This document shows positions 1 through 7,426 of a stretch of DNA of 64,000 nucleotides, one piece after another. Where the stretch lies: positions 248,001 through 312,000 of the forward strand of contig NZ_BAAAXV010000012.1 in NCBI RefSeq assembly GCF_039535785.1. Direction: 5' to 3'. Positions within the stretch are counted from its first letter, which is position 1. Every line of letters begins with the position of its first letter. Origin of the DNA: Nonomuraea helvata. GTDB lineage: Bacteria; Actinomycetota; Actinomycetes; Streptosporangiales; Streptosporangiaceae. The position numbers and the translations under genes were made by a program. The notes beneath the pieces were generated by a model. The model was not told the DNA's origin. It saw only the letters and a list, made by a program, of their open reading frames with translations, and searched no databases.

Positions 1-347
1 GCTTCGGGGGCGTAGCCGTGGCCGTGGTGGTCGGGGTGGAGGACGTAGCCGATTTCGCCTTGGCGGTGTTGTTTGCTGGTCCAGATGAGCAGGATCTGGC
101 CGATGAGTTGGCCGGTGTGGCGCAGGGTGATGGCGAGGTCGAGGGCGTCGTTTTCGTCGAGGAGGCTGGTGCGGGTGATCTTTTTGTCGAGGAAGGTGCG
201 GGTGGTGTCGCGGTCGCGGGGTTCCCAGTAGAGGTAGCGGGCGACGTCGGGGCGGGATTCGTAGGCGTGGAGGGCGTCGAGGTCGTCGGGGGTGAAGGGG
301 CGTAGGAGGAGGCGGGGGGTGGTGATCGGGTAGTCGGGTTTCAGCAC
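1..347 (-). CDS. GNAT acetyltransferase, RimJ/RimL type (C-terminus beyond window)
   Basis: Probable N-acetyltransferase that uses acetyl-CoA; the substrate is unknown. Reading from a GTG at 347, the product starts with the RimJ/RimL-type opening TPRLLLRPFTPDDL and reaches the acetyl-CoA-binding motif A region, GEIGYVLHPDHHGHGYA, where the HHGHGYA stretch is the Q/RxxGxG-like loop. The window ends inside this motif, so the second half of the domain is not visible. It lies 20 nt downstream of the TetR gene on the same strand and is probably the last gene of an SMR-TetR-GNAT operon. No good ribosome-binding site precedes the GTG, so the start is uncertain; the family call is firm. Confidence 0.75.
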   Translation of the reverse strand, partial: MLKPDYPITTPRLLLRPFTPDDLDALHAYESRPDVARYLYWEPRDRDTTRTFLDKKITRTSLLDENDALDLAITLRHTGQLIGQILLIWTSKQHRQGEIGYVLHPDHHGHGYAPE

Positions 348-367
348 GGGGGCAGTGTAGGTGGGGG

Positions 368-961
368 TCAGGGGGGTGGCAATGCGTTTTCTGCTGTTTT
401 GACGGCGTGGGTGAGCAGGGCGCGGGTGTGGTCGAGGGGGCGTTGTTCGACGATGTGTTCGAGCCAGAGTGCGGTGATGGTGGTGTAGAGGAGGCGGACG
501 CGGGTGTCGGTTTCGGGGAGGCGGAGGGCGTCGGCGACGATGCGGACGCAGCCGTCGGTCCAGCGGCGGGCGATGTGCTGGAGTTCGGGGTCGCGGCCGG
601 CGTGGACGTACAGCTCCCAGAGGCCGAGTTGGCGGGTGCGGTCGGCGGTGTCGAGCTGGTCGGGCAGGGCGGTGAGGCCGTGGTCGGTGATCCAGGTGCG
701 GGTGGTGGCGAGTTCGGTGTCGACGAGTTGGGCGAAGGCTTCGGCGAGGAGTTGGTCGCGGGAGGCGAAGTAGTAGGTGGTGGCGGCGAGGGGGAGGTTG
801 GCGCGGTGGGCGACGGCGCGGTGGGTGACGGCGGCGAAGCCGCCTTCGGTGAGCAGGTCGACGGCGGTGGTCAGGAGGGTGGCGCGGCGGCGGCGTCCGC
901 GTGCCTGGGTGGGTGCGGGGGTGGTGGGGTGGGTCCGCTCCCCCGGCGTGTTCTGTGTCAA
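368..961 (-). CDS. TetR/AcrR family regulator
   Basis: One-component transcriptional repressor, probably controlling the adjacent SMR efflux gene. The N-terminal helix-turn-helix is clear (GGFAAVTHRAVAHRANLP then TTYYFASRDQLLAEAF), followed by an all-helical ligand-binding domain; the total is about 197 residues, normal for the family. The open frame continues far upstream with low-complexity residues and no plausible coding content. I therefore place the start at TTG 961-959, which overlaps the TGA of the SMR gene (ATTGA arrangement), a typical translational coupling. An alternative start inside the Arg-rich leader cannot be excluded. Ligand unknown; by context a cationic drug. Confidence 0.8.
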   Translation of the reverse strand: MTQNTPGERTHPTTPAPTQARGRRRRATLLTTAVDLLTEGGFAAVTHRAVAHRANLPLAATTYYFASRDQLLAEAFAQLVDTELATTRTWITDHGLTALPDQLDTADRTRQLGLWELYVHAGRDPELQHIARRWTDGCVRIVADALRLPETDTRVRLLYTTITALWLEHIVEQRPLDHTRALLTHAVKTAENALPPP

Positions 962-1281
962 TGGGTACCTGCGAGGTTGAGGACGACGACGCCGCCGATG
1001 ATGAGGAGGATGCCGCCGATCTTGAGTGGGGTGAGGGTTTCGCCCATGAAGGCGGCTCCGATGAGGGCGATGGCGGCGGTGCCGGCGCCGGCCCAGATGG
1101 CGTAGGCGGTGCCCATGTCGAGGTGGAGTTTGAGTGCTTGGGCGAGCAGGGAGAAGGAGGTGATGTAGCCGGCGGCGACGGCGATGGTCCAGGGGATGTG
1201 GGTGAGGCCGTTGCTGAGTTTGAGTGCGGAGGTGGCGAGGACTTCGGAGGCGATGGCGAGGGAGAGCAGGAGCCAGGGCAT
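958..1281 (-). CDS. SMR family multidrug efflux protein (EmrE/QacE-like)
   Basis: Small multidrug-resistance transporter of 107 residues, the standard length, with four hydrophobic helices. The membrane-embedded glutamate needed for proton/cation antiport is present at residue 13 in SEVLATSALKLSNG. Helix 3 contains the family signature GTAYAIWAGAGTA and helix 4 ends in GGVVVLNLAGTH. The N-terminal signature resembles Qac/EmrE rather than guanidinium exporters (Gdx), so quaternary ammonium or other lipophilic cations are the expected substrates; this is family knowledge. The next gene (TetR) starts inside its stop codon. The protein would work as an antiparallel dimer in the cytoplasmic membrane. 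Confidence 0.88.
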   Translation of the reverse strand: MPWLLLSLAIASEVLATSALKLSNGLTHIPWTIAVAAGYITSFSLLAQALKLHLDMGTAYAIWAGAGTAAIALIGAAFMGETLTPLKIGGILLIIGGVVVLNLAGTH

Positions 1282-1388
1282 GGGGGTCTTCCGGTGCGGA
1301 AAAGTGGTACGGGTGTGCCAATTTTAGCGTGGGAGGCTTAGCGGGGGTGGTGTGCGGGTGTGCGGGAACTGCTTGAAAAGGGAGTCGA

Positions 1389-2366
1389 ATGCGTGTTCCA
1401 TTGGTTGGTGTGGGTTGGGACGCGCTTGCGCTTGTCGAGGAGGCCGCCGATGAGCGGCCGCTGATCGAGCGGCGTGCGGTGGCGCGCGGCGGTTTTTTCG
1501 AGCTGCAGGCCCGTACGGTGATCGAGCGGGTGCCGCAGGCGGCGGGCATCGCTCAGCAGTGGGCTGTGTCTCCTTACCGTGGGTGCGCTCATGCGTGTCG
1601 TGGGTGTGGTGCCCGGGCGGGGCATCGGCGGCTGGGGTTGGATGCCGGGCGTGATTTCGACACGCGGATCGTGGTGAAGCCGAACGTGGTGGCCCGGTTG
1701 CGGGCGGAGCTGGCGCGGTGGGACGGGCAGGAGCTGGCGGTGGGGGTCAGCGGTGACTGCTATCAGGCGGCCGAGGAGACGTATCGGCTGATGCCGGGGG
1801 TGATCGGGGCGCTGGCGGAGGCGGCGGTGCCGTTCACCGTCTACACCAAGAGCGCGCTGGTGGTGCGGGATGCCGCGTTGCTGGCGCGGGCGGGGGCGCG
1901 GGTGGCGGTGTCGATCGCGTTCGTGGACGAGCGGATCCGGCGGGCGGTGGAGCCGGGCGCCCCGACCGCGCAGGCGCGGTTGGAGCTGGTGTCGGCGCTG
2001 GTGGAGGCGGGGGTGGGGTGCCGGGTGCTGATGGCTCCGGTGCTGCCGTTGCTCAGTGACGCGGCTGATCAGCTGGGGGCGACGGTGCGGCGGATCGCGG
2101 CGGCGGGGGCGCGGGCGGTGGAGCCGGTGGTGTTGCGGCTGCCGCCGGGGACGCGTTCGTGGTACCTGGAGTGGCTGGCGACCGAGCATCCGCAGCTGGT
2201 GGGGCGGTATGAGGAGCTGTATGACCGGGCGGGGGTGCCGTCGCCGGATTATGAGGGGCGCATCAGGGGGCAGATCGCGCAGTTGTGCCAGGTGTACGGG
2301 ATGGGGTGTGGTGCGCCTGCGGCTGAGCGGCGTGAGCCGCAGGCGGCGCAGCTCGAGCTTGTGTGA
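1389..2366 (+). CDS. Rv2578c-like radical SAM protein
   Basis: Member of the Rv2578c-type radical SAM family (325 residues, usual size). The sequence SPYRGCAHACRGCGARAGH aligns with the iron-sulfur-binding loop of the family, and the three cysteines keep the CxxxCxxC spacing needed for a 4Fe-4S cluster. Unusually, the residue before the third cysteine, normally aromatic (CxxxCx-Phi-C), is Gly. The next conserved block reads GVSGDCYQAAEETYRL where the family usually has a DPYQP-like motif. The TIM-barrel remainder and C-terminal LPPGTRSWYLEWL look intact. The start has AAGGGAG a few bases upstream. Biochemical function of the family is not established; this may be a divergent paralogue. Confidence 0.8.
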   Translation: MRVPLVGVGWDALALVEEAADERPLIERRAVARGGFFELQARTVIERVPQAAGIAQQWAVSPYRGCAHACRGCGARAGHRRLGLDAGRDFDTRIVVKPNVVARLRAELARWDGQELAVGVSGDCYQAAEETYRLMPGVIGALAEAAVPFTVYTKSALVVRDAALLARAGARVAVSIAFVDERIRRAVEPGAPTAQARLELVSALVEAGVGCRVLMAPVLPLLSDAADQLGATVRRIAAAGARAVEPVVLRLPPGTRSWYLEWLATEHPQLVGRYEELYDRAGVPSPDYEGRIRGQIAQLCQVYGMGCGAPAAERREPQAAQLELV

Positions 2367-2392
2367 GGCGGTCTGAGGTGGAGTCCGGGTGA

Positions 2393-2680
2393 GGCCCGCA
2401 CTGGACGTTGCTGACCTTCGATCGCGGCCGTCCCGCGCCGCACGACGCCATCGTCGAGCCTCTGGCCACTTCTCTGCGTACGGTCCGGGTCACCACCGAT
2501 GCCGCGGCGGCGGGTCCCTGTACGGTGGTCGACGCCGGCGGCGAGGCGCACGGCGTCTATGGCGTCCAGGAGGACACGGCTGTGCTCGTCCGTCCTGACG
2601 GCTACATCGCCGCTCGCGCTCGCCTGTCGGAGCGGGTGGAGGCGGCGGGTTCTGCTTCGGCGGGGGCGGCGTCAGGGTGA
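2393..2680 (+). pseudogene. C-terminal remnant of an FAD-dependent aromatic monooxygenase
   Basis: The frame from 2393 reads GPHWTLLTFDRG and later TAVLVRPDGYIAARARL. Both blocks are the hallmarks of the thioredoxin-like C-terminal domain of PheA/TfdB/RdmE-type FAD monooxygenases, and they match the corresponding blocks of the intact gene at 41481-42971 (GPHFTALTF, TTVLIRPDGYIGL). A TGA in the same frame at 2390-2392 directly precedes the homology, and the roughly 400 residues carrying the FAD-binding domain are absent. It starts 27 nt after the radical SAM stop codon. A TTG at 2408 could give a 90-residue product, but no catalytic function is expected. I treat it as a deletion scar. Confidence 0.72.
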
Positions 2681-2752
2681 CGCGGTTCGTGCGGGATGCG
2701 GGGGCGGCCGCGGTCGTCTGTGGCTTCGGCCCTGATGGCGTGCTGAAGCGGG

Positions 2753-3031
2753 TCAGGATGCCATGAGGCGGACGATCTCGCGTGGGCGGGCTTCGCGCTC
2801 GTCGTAGGCGAGGTCGAGTCCCGCTGCCTGCACGGTGGCGAGTGATGCGGTGAGGGCGTTCTCGGACTCCCATTGCACGATCGAGATCACGGCGTCGTCG
2901 GAGAGCCAGCATTCGGCTGACAGGCATCCCGGTGTGCGCCGGAATTCCTCGGCGACGCGGTGGACGCGTGCGATGAATTCCTCGCGGTGGGCGGCGTGCG
3001 GGTAGTGGCTGGCGACCATGCCGATCTTCAT
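2753..3031 (-). CDS. ABM-domain monooxygenase-like protein
   Basis: Protein of 92 residues with the ferredoxin-like fold of the antibiotic biosynthesis monooxygenase (ABM) family, which includes quinol monooxygenases and haem-degrading enzymes. Visible family features are the N-terminal beta strand KIGMVASHYP, the helix FIARVHRVAEEFRRTPGC, and the VISIVQWESENAL strand with its conserved Trp. ABM proteins act as dimers without a bound cofactor on quinones, anthrones or haem; which applies here cannot be told. It is divergent from a TetR gene across an imperfect palindrome, so it is probably repressed by that regulator. Confidence 0.7.
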   Translation of the reverse strand: MKIGMVASHYPHAAHREEFIARVHRVAEEFRRTPGCLSAECWLSDDAVISIVQWESENALTASLATVQAAGLDLAYDEREARPREIVRLMAS

Positions 3032-3058
3032 GATGATCTCCTCTGCGTTCCACTTCTG

Positions 3059-3089
3059 TGTTGGTCAACATAGAATATTGTGGCCGACA
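3059..3089. promoter_or_regulatory. candidate TetR operator (imperfect 31-bp palindrome)
   Basis: Between the divergent ABM and TetR genes lies a 31-bp dyad with arms TGTTGGTCAACATAG and ATATTGTGGCCGACA around a central A; 10 of 15 positions are complementary, including TGTxGGxCA against TGxCCxACA. It lies directly upstream of both start codons. Assignment to the neighbouring TetR protein is inference from position. Confidence 0.55.
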
Positions 3090-3112
3090 TAGGGGTGAAA
3101 ACCGGGAGTGGC

Positions 3113-3709
3113 ATGACGACACGGCGAGAGCAGACCAGCGGCGAGAGCCGGGAGCTGATCCTGCAGGCGGCGGCTGGGCTGTTCGCGGAGAAGGGGTATC
3201 GGCAGACCACGTTCGCCGACGTGGCCGAGCGGTCCGGGATCAGCAGGGGTTCGATCCCGTGGCACTTCGGCAGCAAGGAGGGTCTGCTGCTGGCCGTGCT
3301 GGAACGCTCGCTCGACATGATCCGCACCGGCCTGGCCGAGGATCCGGACGCGGCGCAGGGGGCCGAAGCGGGGTTCGACCGCCTGATGGACAGTGCCCAT
3401 GCCCTGTTCGCGCTGCCCACCACCAAGCTGTTCGTCACGCTCCTGGTGGAGGCGCTGGAGCCGGGCTCCCCCATCCACGGCCGTTACGTCGAGATCCACG
3501 ACACCCTGCGTGAACACTGCAGGAGGTGGCTGGAGCGGCTGCCGCTGCCGCCTGGGTTGTCGGCCGAGGCGCTGGCCGTCGCGATCATCGGTGCCGGGAT
3601 CGGCATCCATCAGCAATGGCTGCTGGCGCCCGGCCGGGTGGACCGCGAGCAGGCGTTGTGGGCGCTGCGCGCGCTGGTGGCGGGAGCGCTGCTGCCGGAC
3701 AGGGAATGA
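3113..3709 (+). CDS. TetR/AcrR family regulator
   Basis: Repressor-type regulator of 198 residues. The DNA-binding domain is complete: LILQAAAGLFAEKGYRQTTF, then ADVAERSGISRGSIPWHFGS with the usual tyrosine of the YxHF motif replaced by Trp (IPWHF). The C-terminal domain is helical and not assignable to a ligand class. I prefer ATG 3113 because GGGAG lies at 3104-3108; a GTG at 3080 in the same frame would sit inside the palindrome and lacks a ribosome-binding site. It is divergent from the ABM-domain gene, the likely target together with itself. Confidence 0.85.
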   Translation: MTTRREQTSGESRELILQAAAGLFAEKGYRQTTFADVAERSGISRGSIPWHFGSKEGLLLAVLERSLDMIRTGLAEDPDAAQGAEAGFDRLMDSAHALFALPTTKLFVTLLVEALEPGSPIHGRYVEIHDTLREHCRRWLERLPLPPGLSAEALAVAIIGAGIGIHQQWLLAPGRVDREQALWALRALVAGALLPDRE

Positions 3710-3809
3710 GCGCCGGCATCTGAGGGCAAACGGCGTCGCCCCTTCAGGAGGCTGCTACCAGATTCGTCGGCAGTGCTCCGGCCTTCAGGCCGGGGGAAGC
3801 CGACCAGCG

Positions 3810-4136
3810 TCAAGGCCATCTGATGCCGGTCGGCAGGAGCACGTCGGGCGGCTGCTTCCGATGTTCGGCAGGCACCGCCTTGGCCGGGTCCGACCGTGGC
3901 TTGCCGGCCTTTCTTCTCGCCTGCTGCAGCTGACGGCAGTGCTTTCTGTGCCTCTTCATCGTGCTGCAGGGGCGGGGCCGGGACGGGTGGTCGGCCGCGG
4001 TCTGGGCAGCGGAAATGCTCGCCGGTTTGACGGCGGCCGAGGCGGATGTGGCTGTCTCGGCAGTCGCTATCGACCCGCCGGCCAGGCCGACGATGAGTGT
4101 CGAGGCAAGCAGGAAAGTGCGTTGCTTGCCATGCAT
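3810..4136 (-). CDS. small secreted basic protein, unknown function
   Basis: Hypothetical 108-residue protein. The N-terminus has a standard Sec signal peptide (charged HGKQR, hydrophobic TFLLASTLIVGLAGGS, cleavage expected near ATAETATSA). The mature part is rich in Arg, Lys, His and Pro (for example KRHRKHCRQLQQARRKAGK), has two cysteines and no recognised domain. A strong GGAAGGAA ribosome-binding site precedes ATG 4136, which supports translation. It may bind nucleic acid or cell-wall polymers through charge, but that is only a guess from composition. It is convergent with the preceding TetR gene. Confidence 0.5.
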   Translation of the reverse strand: MHGKQRTFLLASTLIVGLAGGSIATAETATSASAAVKPASISAAQTAADHPSRPRPCSTMKRHRKHCRQLQQARRKAGKPRSDPAKAVPAEHRKQPPDVLLPTGIRWP

Positions 4137-4269
4137 GGACTTTCCTTCCGAAGGAGAGCCCTCCTCGCCGCGAAGGCTCTGGATTGCTCTTTCAGAAAGC
4201 CCAGAGTACGCCTGTGAGCTGATCGCCCTGAAGTACTTATGGTCCTTGTTGCCTGGGCCTGGGCAACCT

Positions 4270-4854
4270 CTACTTTTCCAACGGTGTGGCGCAGCCGTGC
4301 ACCATGACCTGGGCCACGTGCTGGACGACGTCCCGGGTGACGCTGCCTGGCGGCGCGGTGACCAGGGTGAACAGCGCGCCGCCGTAGAGCGCGATCAGGG
4401 CGGGGATCTTCTCGCGCGCGATGGTGAGGCCGAGCTTGTCGTGGTGGGCGGCGGTGATCTGCAAGGACGTGTCCTGCAGGCCGGTCAGCACCGAGGCCAG
4501 CGCCGGTCGGCGTGCGGCCTCCAGTTGCAGTTCGAAGATCGCCAGATAGCGGGTGCGCAGGGTGGTCGCCGCTGTGAGCAGTGAGTCCGTCCACAGGTCG
4601 GCCAGCGTGGGGGGCTGCTCGATGGCGCGGTCGATGGCGCGGTCGGTGTCGGCGTGGTGCAGCTCGATGATGCGTTCGGCGGCGGCCACCAGCAGGGTTT
4701 CTCTGCTGCGGAAGTAGTTGGAGGCCGTTCCCGGCGGAAGGCCGGCTTGTTTCTCCACCGCCCGGTGGGTCAGCCCATGGGCGCCGCAGGAGGCCAGCAG
4801 CTCGATGGCGGCGTCGGTCAGGGCTCGGCGACGGGCCGGATTGGTGGGCGGCAT
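4270..4854 (-). CDS. TetR/AcrR family regulator
   Basis: Regulator of 194 residues with a clear helix-turn-helix (LTDAAIELLASCGAHGLTHR, AVEKQAGLPPGTASNYFRSR). The C-terminal domain, with TRYLAIFELQLEAARRPAL, resembles that of TetR proteins that control FAD monooxygenases or efflux pumps. It is transcribed divergently from the FAD monooxygenase gene, and the 60-bp gap contains an 18-bp perfect palindrome. It most likely represses both itself and the monooxygenase until an aromatic substrate binds; this is inference from the arrangement. Confidence 0.87.
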   Translation of the reverse strand: MPPTNPARRRALTDAAIELLASCGAHGLTHRAVEKQAGLPPGTASNYFRSRETLLVAAAERIIELHHADTDRAIDRAIEQPPTLADLWTDSLLTAATTLRTRYLAIFELQLEAARRPALASVLTGLQDTSLQITAAHHDKLGLTIAREKIPALIALYGGALFTLVTAPPGSVTRDVVQHVAQVMVHGCATPLEK

Positions 4855-4871
4855 GCGGCCATGCTACCAAT

Positions 4872-4889
4872 GATCGTACTAGTACGATC
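4872..4889. promoter_or_regulatory. 18-bp perfect palindrome, probable TetR operator
   Basis: GATCGTACT followed directly by its reverse complement AGTACGATC, with no spacer and no mismatch, lies between the divergent TetR (start 4854) and FAD monooxygenase (start 4915) genes. It occupies the space where both promoters must lie, so binding would block both. Confidence 0.75.
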
Positions 4890-4914
4890 GTAGTGAATGG
4901 ATTGGGGAGGTCTC

Positions 4915-6060
4915 GTGAGGATCGTGGTGGTCGGCGCCGGGCTCGGAGGAGTCGCGGCCGCGGTGGGGCTGCACCGTGCGGGCCATGAGGTGACGCTGTT
5001 CGAACGAGGCGCCGAGCTCCGGGAGGCGGGCACCGGGATCGCGATCATGCCCAACGGGCAGCGCGCCCTCGACGAGCTGGGGCTGGCCGACGCCGTACGG
5101 CGGCACGCCATGCGGTTCGGCCACTGGGGATTGCGGGACCGGCACGGACGGCCGCTGCTGGTCACCGACGCGGTCCGGGCGCAGCAGGAGATCGGGACGG
5201 TGGCCATCGTCGAACGGGCACACCTGCACCGGGAGCTACGCGCTCCCCTGCCGGCCGGCGTGGTGCGCACCGCGACCCCGGTCGAGCGTCTGGAGCCCGA
5301 CCTCACCGGCGTGAACGTGATCAGCGGCGGCGGACCCGTCGCGAGAGCGGAGGCCGTGATCGCGGCCGACGGCATCGGCAGCAAGCTGCGCGCCCAGCTC
5401 TTCCCGGGCCACGCCGGGTTGCGCCGGACCGGCCGGATGGACCTGCGCGGCATGCTGACCCGTCCCGCCGGCCTGGCGACGGACCCGCTCGCCGGCCAGC
5501 TGGTCGACCGCCGCAACGGGGCGATGTTCGGCCTGTTCCCCGTCGGCGAGCAGCGCCTGTACTGGTTCACCGACTCCGCCCTGCACGGCGCACCGCCCGG
5601 TGCGCAGGAGGGGCGCCGGCAGATGCTGTCCCTGATGGCCGACTGGCATCCCGTGGTCACGGCGCTGATCGAGGCCACCCCGGTCGCCGACGTTTACGTC
5701 GATGCGATCACCCGCCTGGCCGAGCCCCTGCCGTCGTACGCGGCCGGCAGGATCGCCCTGCTCGGCGACGCCGCGCACGCCATGCCGCCCGACCTCGGCC
5801 AGGGCGCCAGCCAGGCCTTCGAGGACGCGGCCGCCCTGACCCGCCACCTGAGCGGCGCCGAGCCGGCCGACGTCGCCGAGCGGCTGCTGCGCTACGACGC
5901 CGAGCGCAGGCCCCGCGCCAACCGCCTGATGCGGGCGGCGTCGCGGCAATCGCGGCTGACCTCCCAGACCGGCGCCGCTGCCTGGGTGCGCGACGCGCTG
6001 CTGCGCGCCGTGCCGTCCCGGCTGGCCACCTGGCAGCTGGCCGCCCTCTGGCACGCCTGA
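4915..6060 (+). CDS. FAD-dependent monooxygenase (class A flavoprotein)
   Basis: Single-component flavin hydroxylase of the PHBH fold, 381 residues. The ADP-binding GxGxxG motif is at residues 7-12 (GAGLGG), followed by the acidic end of beta-2 (LFERG). The DG motif is AAGIIAADG-like (VIAADGIGS), and the second FAD motif is LLGDAAHAMPPDLGQGASQA near residue 283. Such enzymes insert oxygen into aromatic or polyketide-like substrates with NAD(P)H; the substrate here is not predictable. GTG 4915 is chosen because GGGGAGG sits 5 nt upstream and the Rossmann strand begins at once; an upstream in-frame start at 4897 would add six residues. Controlled by the divergent TetR. Confidence 0.88.
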   Translation: MRIVVVGAGLGGVAAAVGLHRAGHEVTLFERGAELREAGTGIAIMPNGQRALDELGLADAVRRHAMRFGHWGLRDRHGRPLLVTDAVRAQQEIGTVAIVERAHLHRELRAPLPAGVVRTATPVERLEPDLTGVNVISGGGPVARAEAVIAADGIGSKLRAQLFPGHAGLRRTGRMDLRGMLTRPAGLATDPLAGQLVDRRNGAMFGLFPVGEQRLYWFTDSALHGAPPGAQEGRRQMLSLMADWHPVVTALIEATPVADVYVDAITRLAEPLPSYAAGRIALLGDAAHAMPPDLGQGASQAFEDAAALTRHLSGAEPADVAERLLRYDAERRPRANRLMRAASRQSRLTSQTGAAAWVRDALLRAVPSRLATWQLAALWHA

Positions 6061-6113
6061 AGTCCGTAGGTGAGGGGGCGGAAAGGGCGCTGGGAAGCGG
6101 GCCGGAAAAACCG

Positions 6114-6869
6114 GTGGACGGCGCTGCTAGCGTGCCGTTCGTGGATGTCATCGATGTTGAGGCGTTCGTGGCCGACGGGTTCGTCAAGGTCGAGGCGGTG
6201 GTGCCGCCCGAGGTGGGCGACGCGGCCAGGGCGCTGCTGTGGGAGCGGATCGGCCTGTCGCCCGACGATCCCTCGGGCTGGACCCAGCCGGTGGTGTGGA
6301 CGGCCGACCTGACCGGCGAGGGGCCGTTCGGGCAGATCATGAACAGCGGGCGGCTGCGCGCGGCGCTGGACGCCGTGGCGGGCGAGGGCGGGTGGATGCC
6401 GCGCGGGAGCTTGGGCAACATTCCCGTCCGGTTCCCGGTTCTGCCCGCGGCCGACGACCGGGGCTGGCACATCGACGGCAGCACCGCCCGCCCCGACGGC
6501 ACCTACGGGGTGAGCTCGCGGCCGGAGACACTGCTGCTGCTGGTGCTGCTGTCCCATGTGGGGCCGCAGGACGCGCCGACGCGGATCAGGGCCGGCTCGC
6601 AGCGCGACATGGTGGCGCTGCTGGACGAACGGGTGCAGGACCCGATGAAGATGGGGCCGGTGTTCGACGAGGCGGGATGGGAGCGGCCGGTGGCGCTGGC
6701 GACCGGGGCGCCCGGCGATGTGTACGTGGTGCATCCGTTCACGGTGCACGCGGCGCAGGAGCATCGGGGCAGCCGGCCGCGTTTCATGGCGCAGGCGCCG
6801 GTGTTCCTCACCTCGCCGCTGAAGCCGGGCGATGCCACACCGCTGGGCCGGGCCGCCGGCCTGTCCTGA
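6114..6869 (+). CDS. phytanoyl-CoA dioxygenase (PhyH)-like oxygenase
   Basis: Probable Fe(II)/2-oxoglutarate-dependent oxygenase of about 250 residues. The facial triad is visible: HxD in GWHIDGS near residue 119 and the distal His in VHPFTVHAAQEHRG near residue 212, with the 2-oxoglutarate-binding Arg likely in SRPRFMAQ. The C-terminal region otherwise matches the PhyH family. Substrates range from CoA esters to natural products, so no specific reaction is assigned. Start uncertain: GTG 6114, GTG 6132 and GTG 6141 are all possible and none has a good ribosome-binding site. It lies 53 nt behind the FAD monooxygenase and may be co-transcribed with it. Confidence 0.75.
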   Translation: MDGAASVPFVDVIDVEAFVADGFVKVEAVVPPEVGDAARALLWERIGLSPDDPSGWTQPVVWTADLTGEGPFGQIMNSGRLRAALDAVAGEGGWMPRGSLGNIPVRFPVLPAADDRGWHIDGSTARPDGTYGVSSRPETLLLLVLLSHVGPQDAPTRIRAGSQRDMVALLDERVQDPMKMGPVFDEAGWERPVALATGAPGDVYVVHPFTVHAAQEHRGSRPRFMAQAPVFLTSPLKPGDATPLGRAAGLS

Positions 6870-6875
6870 CCTGTC

Positions 6876-6922
6876 CTGGTTTCACAGGCGCTGGTTTTCA
6901 CAGGCGCTGGTTTTCACAGGCG
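6876..6922. repeat. three tandem copies of a 16-bp unit
   Basis: The unit CTGGTTTTCACAGGCG occurs three times head to tail (first copy one T shorter) in the 60-bp gap between the convergent dioxygenase and acetyltransferase genes. It ends six bases before the acetyltransferase stop codon. No function is obvious. Confidence 0.8.
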
Positions 6923-6928
6923 GCGGTT

Positions 6929-7426
6929 TCAGAGCCGGCGGTGCAGGAGCATGCCCGGCCACTCCCCCACGGTGAAGGGGGCGCTGCGGGTGAAGCCGCA
7001 GCTTTCGTAGTAGGAGACCAGGCGGCCGTCGTCGCCGGCGTAGCAGTCGACGCGCAGCAGGCCGACGCCGCGCCGGCCGGCTTCGGCCGCGGCCCAGTCC
7101 AGCAGGGTGTGGCCGACGCCGTGGCCGGCGTGGCGGCGGTCGGTGACCAGTGCCTGCACGTACAGTTCGGGCTCGGTGGCCGGGGTGACGTAGTCGTGGG
7201 CGGCGCCGACGACGATGCAGCCGGCCGGCTGGTCGTCGAGCTCGGCGATGCGCATGCCGCCGAGCTCGAGCCAGTCGGTGATCTGGCGGGTGCGCCGCTC
7301 GTTGCCGGTGAAGGGGCTGCTGCCCCATTGGCCGGTGCGTCCCTGGGAGGTCAGCCAGGCGACGGCGCTGTCGAACATGCCCAAGACGATGGGGACGTCA
7401 CCGTCGCGGCCTTCGCGGATGCGCAT
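6929..7426 (-). CDS. GNAT family N-acetyltransferase
   Basis: Acetyltransferase of 165 residues. The core motif A is LYVQALVTDRRHAGHGVGHTLLDWAAAEA, with the acetyl-CoA pyrophosphate loop RRHAGHGVGHT; the terminal motif B is YYESCGFTRSAPFTVGEWP. The substrate is unknown. The ATG at 7426 overlaps the TGA of the L,D-transpeptidase gene (TGATG), so translation is coupled and both are on one transcript. A GTG immediately before the ATG is an alternative start. Coupling to a cell-wall enzyme may hint at an envelope-related or antibiotic-like substrate, but this is speculation. Confidence 0.82.
   Translation of the reverse strand: MRIREGRDGDVPIVLGMFDSAVAWLTSQGRTGQWGSSPFTGNERRTRQITDWLELGGMRIAELDDQPAGCIVVGAAHDYVTPATEPELYVQALVTDRRHAGHGVGHTLLDWAAAEAGRRGVGLLRVDCYAGDDGRLVSYYESCGFTRSAPFTVGEWPGMLLHRRL

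Noticed and set aside
1282..1388. Possible guanidine riboswitch before the SMR gene
   Set aside because: No guanidine-I/II/III motif could be folded here, and the SMR protein looks like EmrE/Qac rather than a guanidinium exporter.
2056..2376. Arg/Trp-rich frame inside the radical SAM gene
   Set aside because: It is a shifted shadow of the radical SAM coding sequence with typical Arg/Trp/Gly bias.
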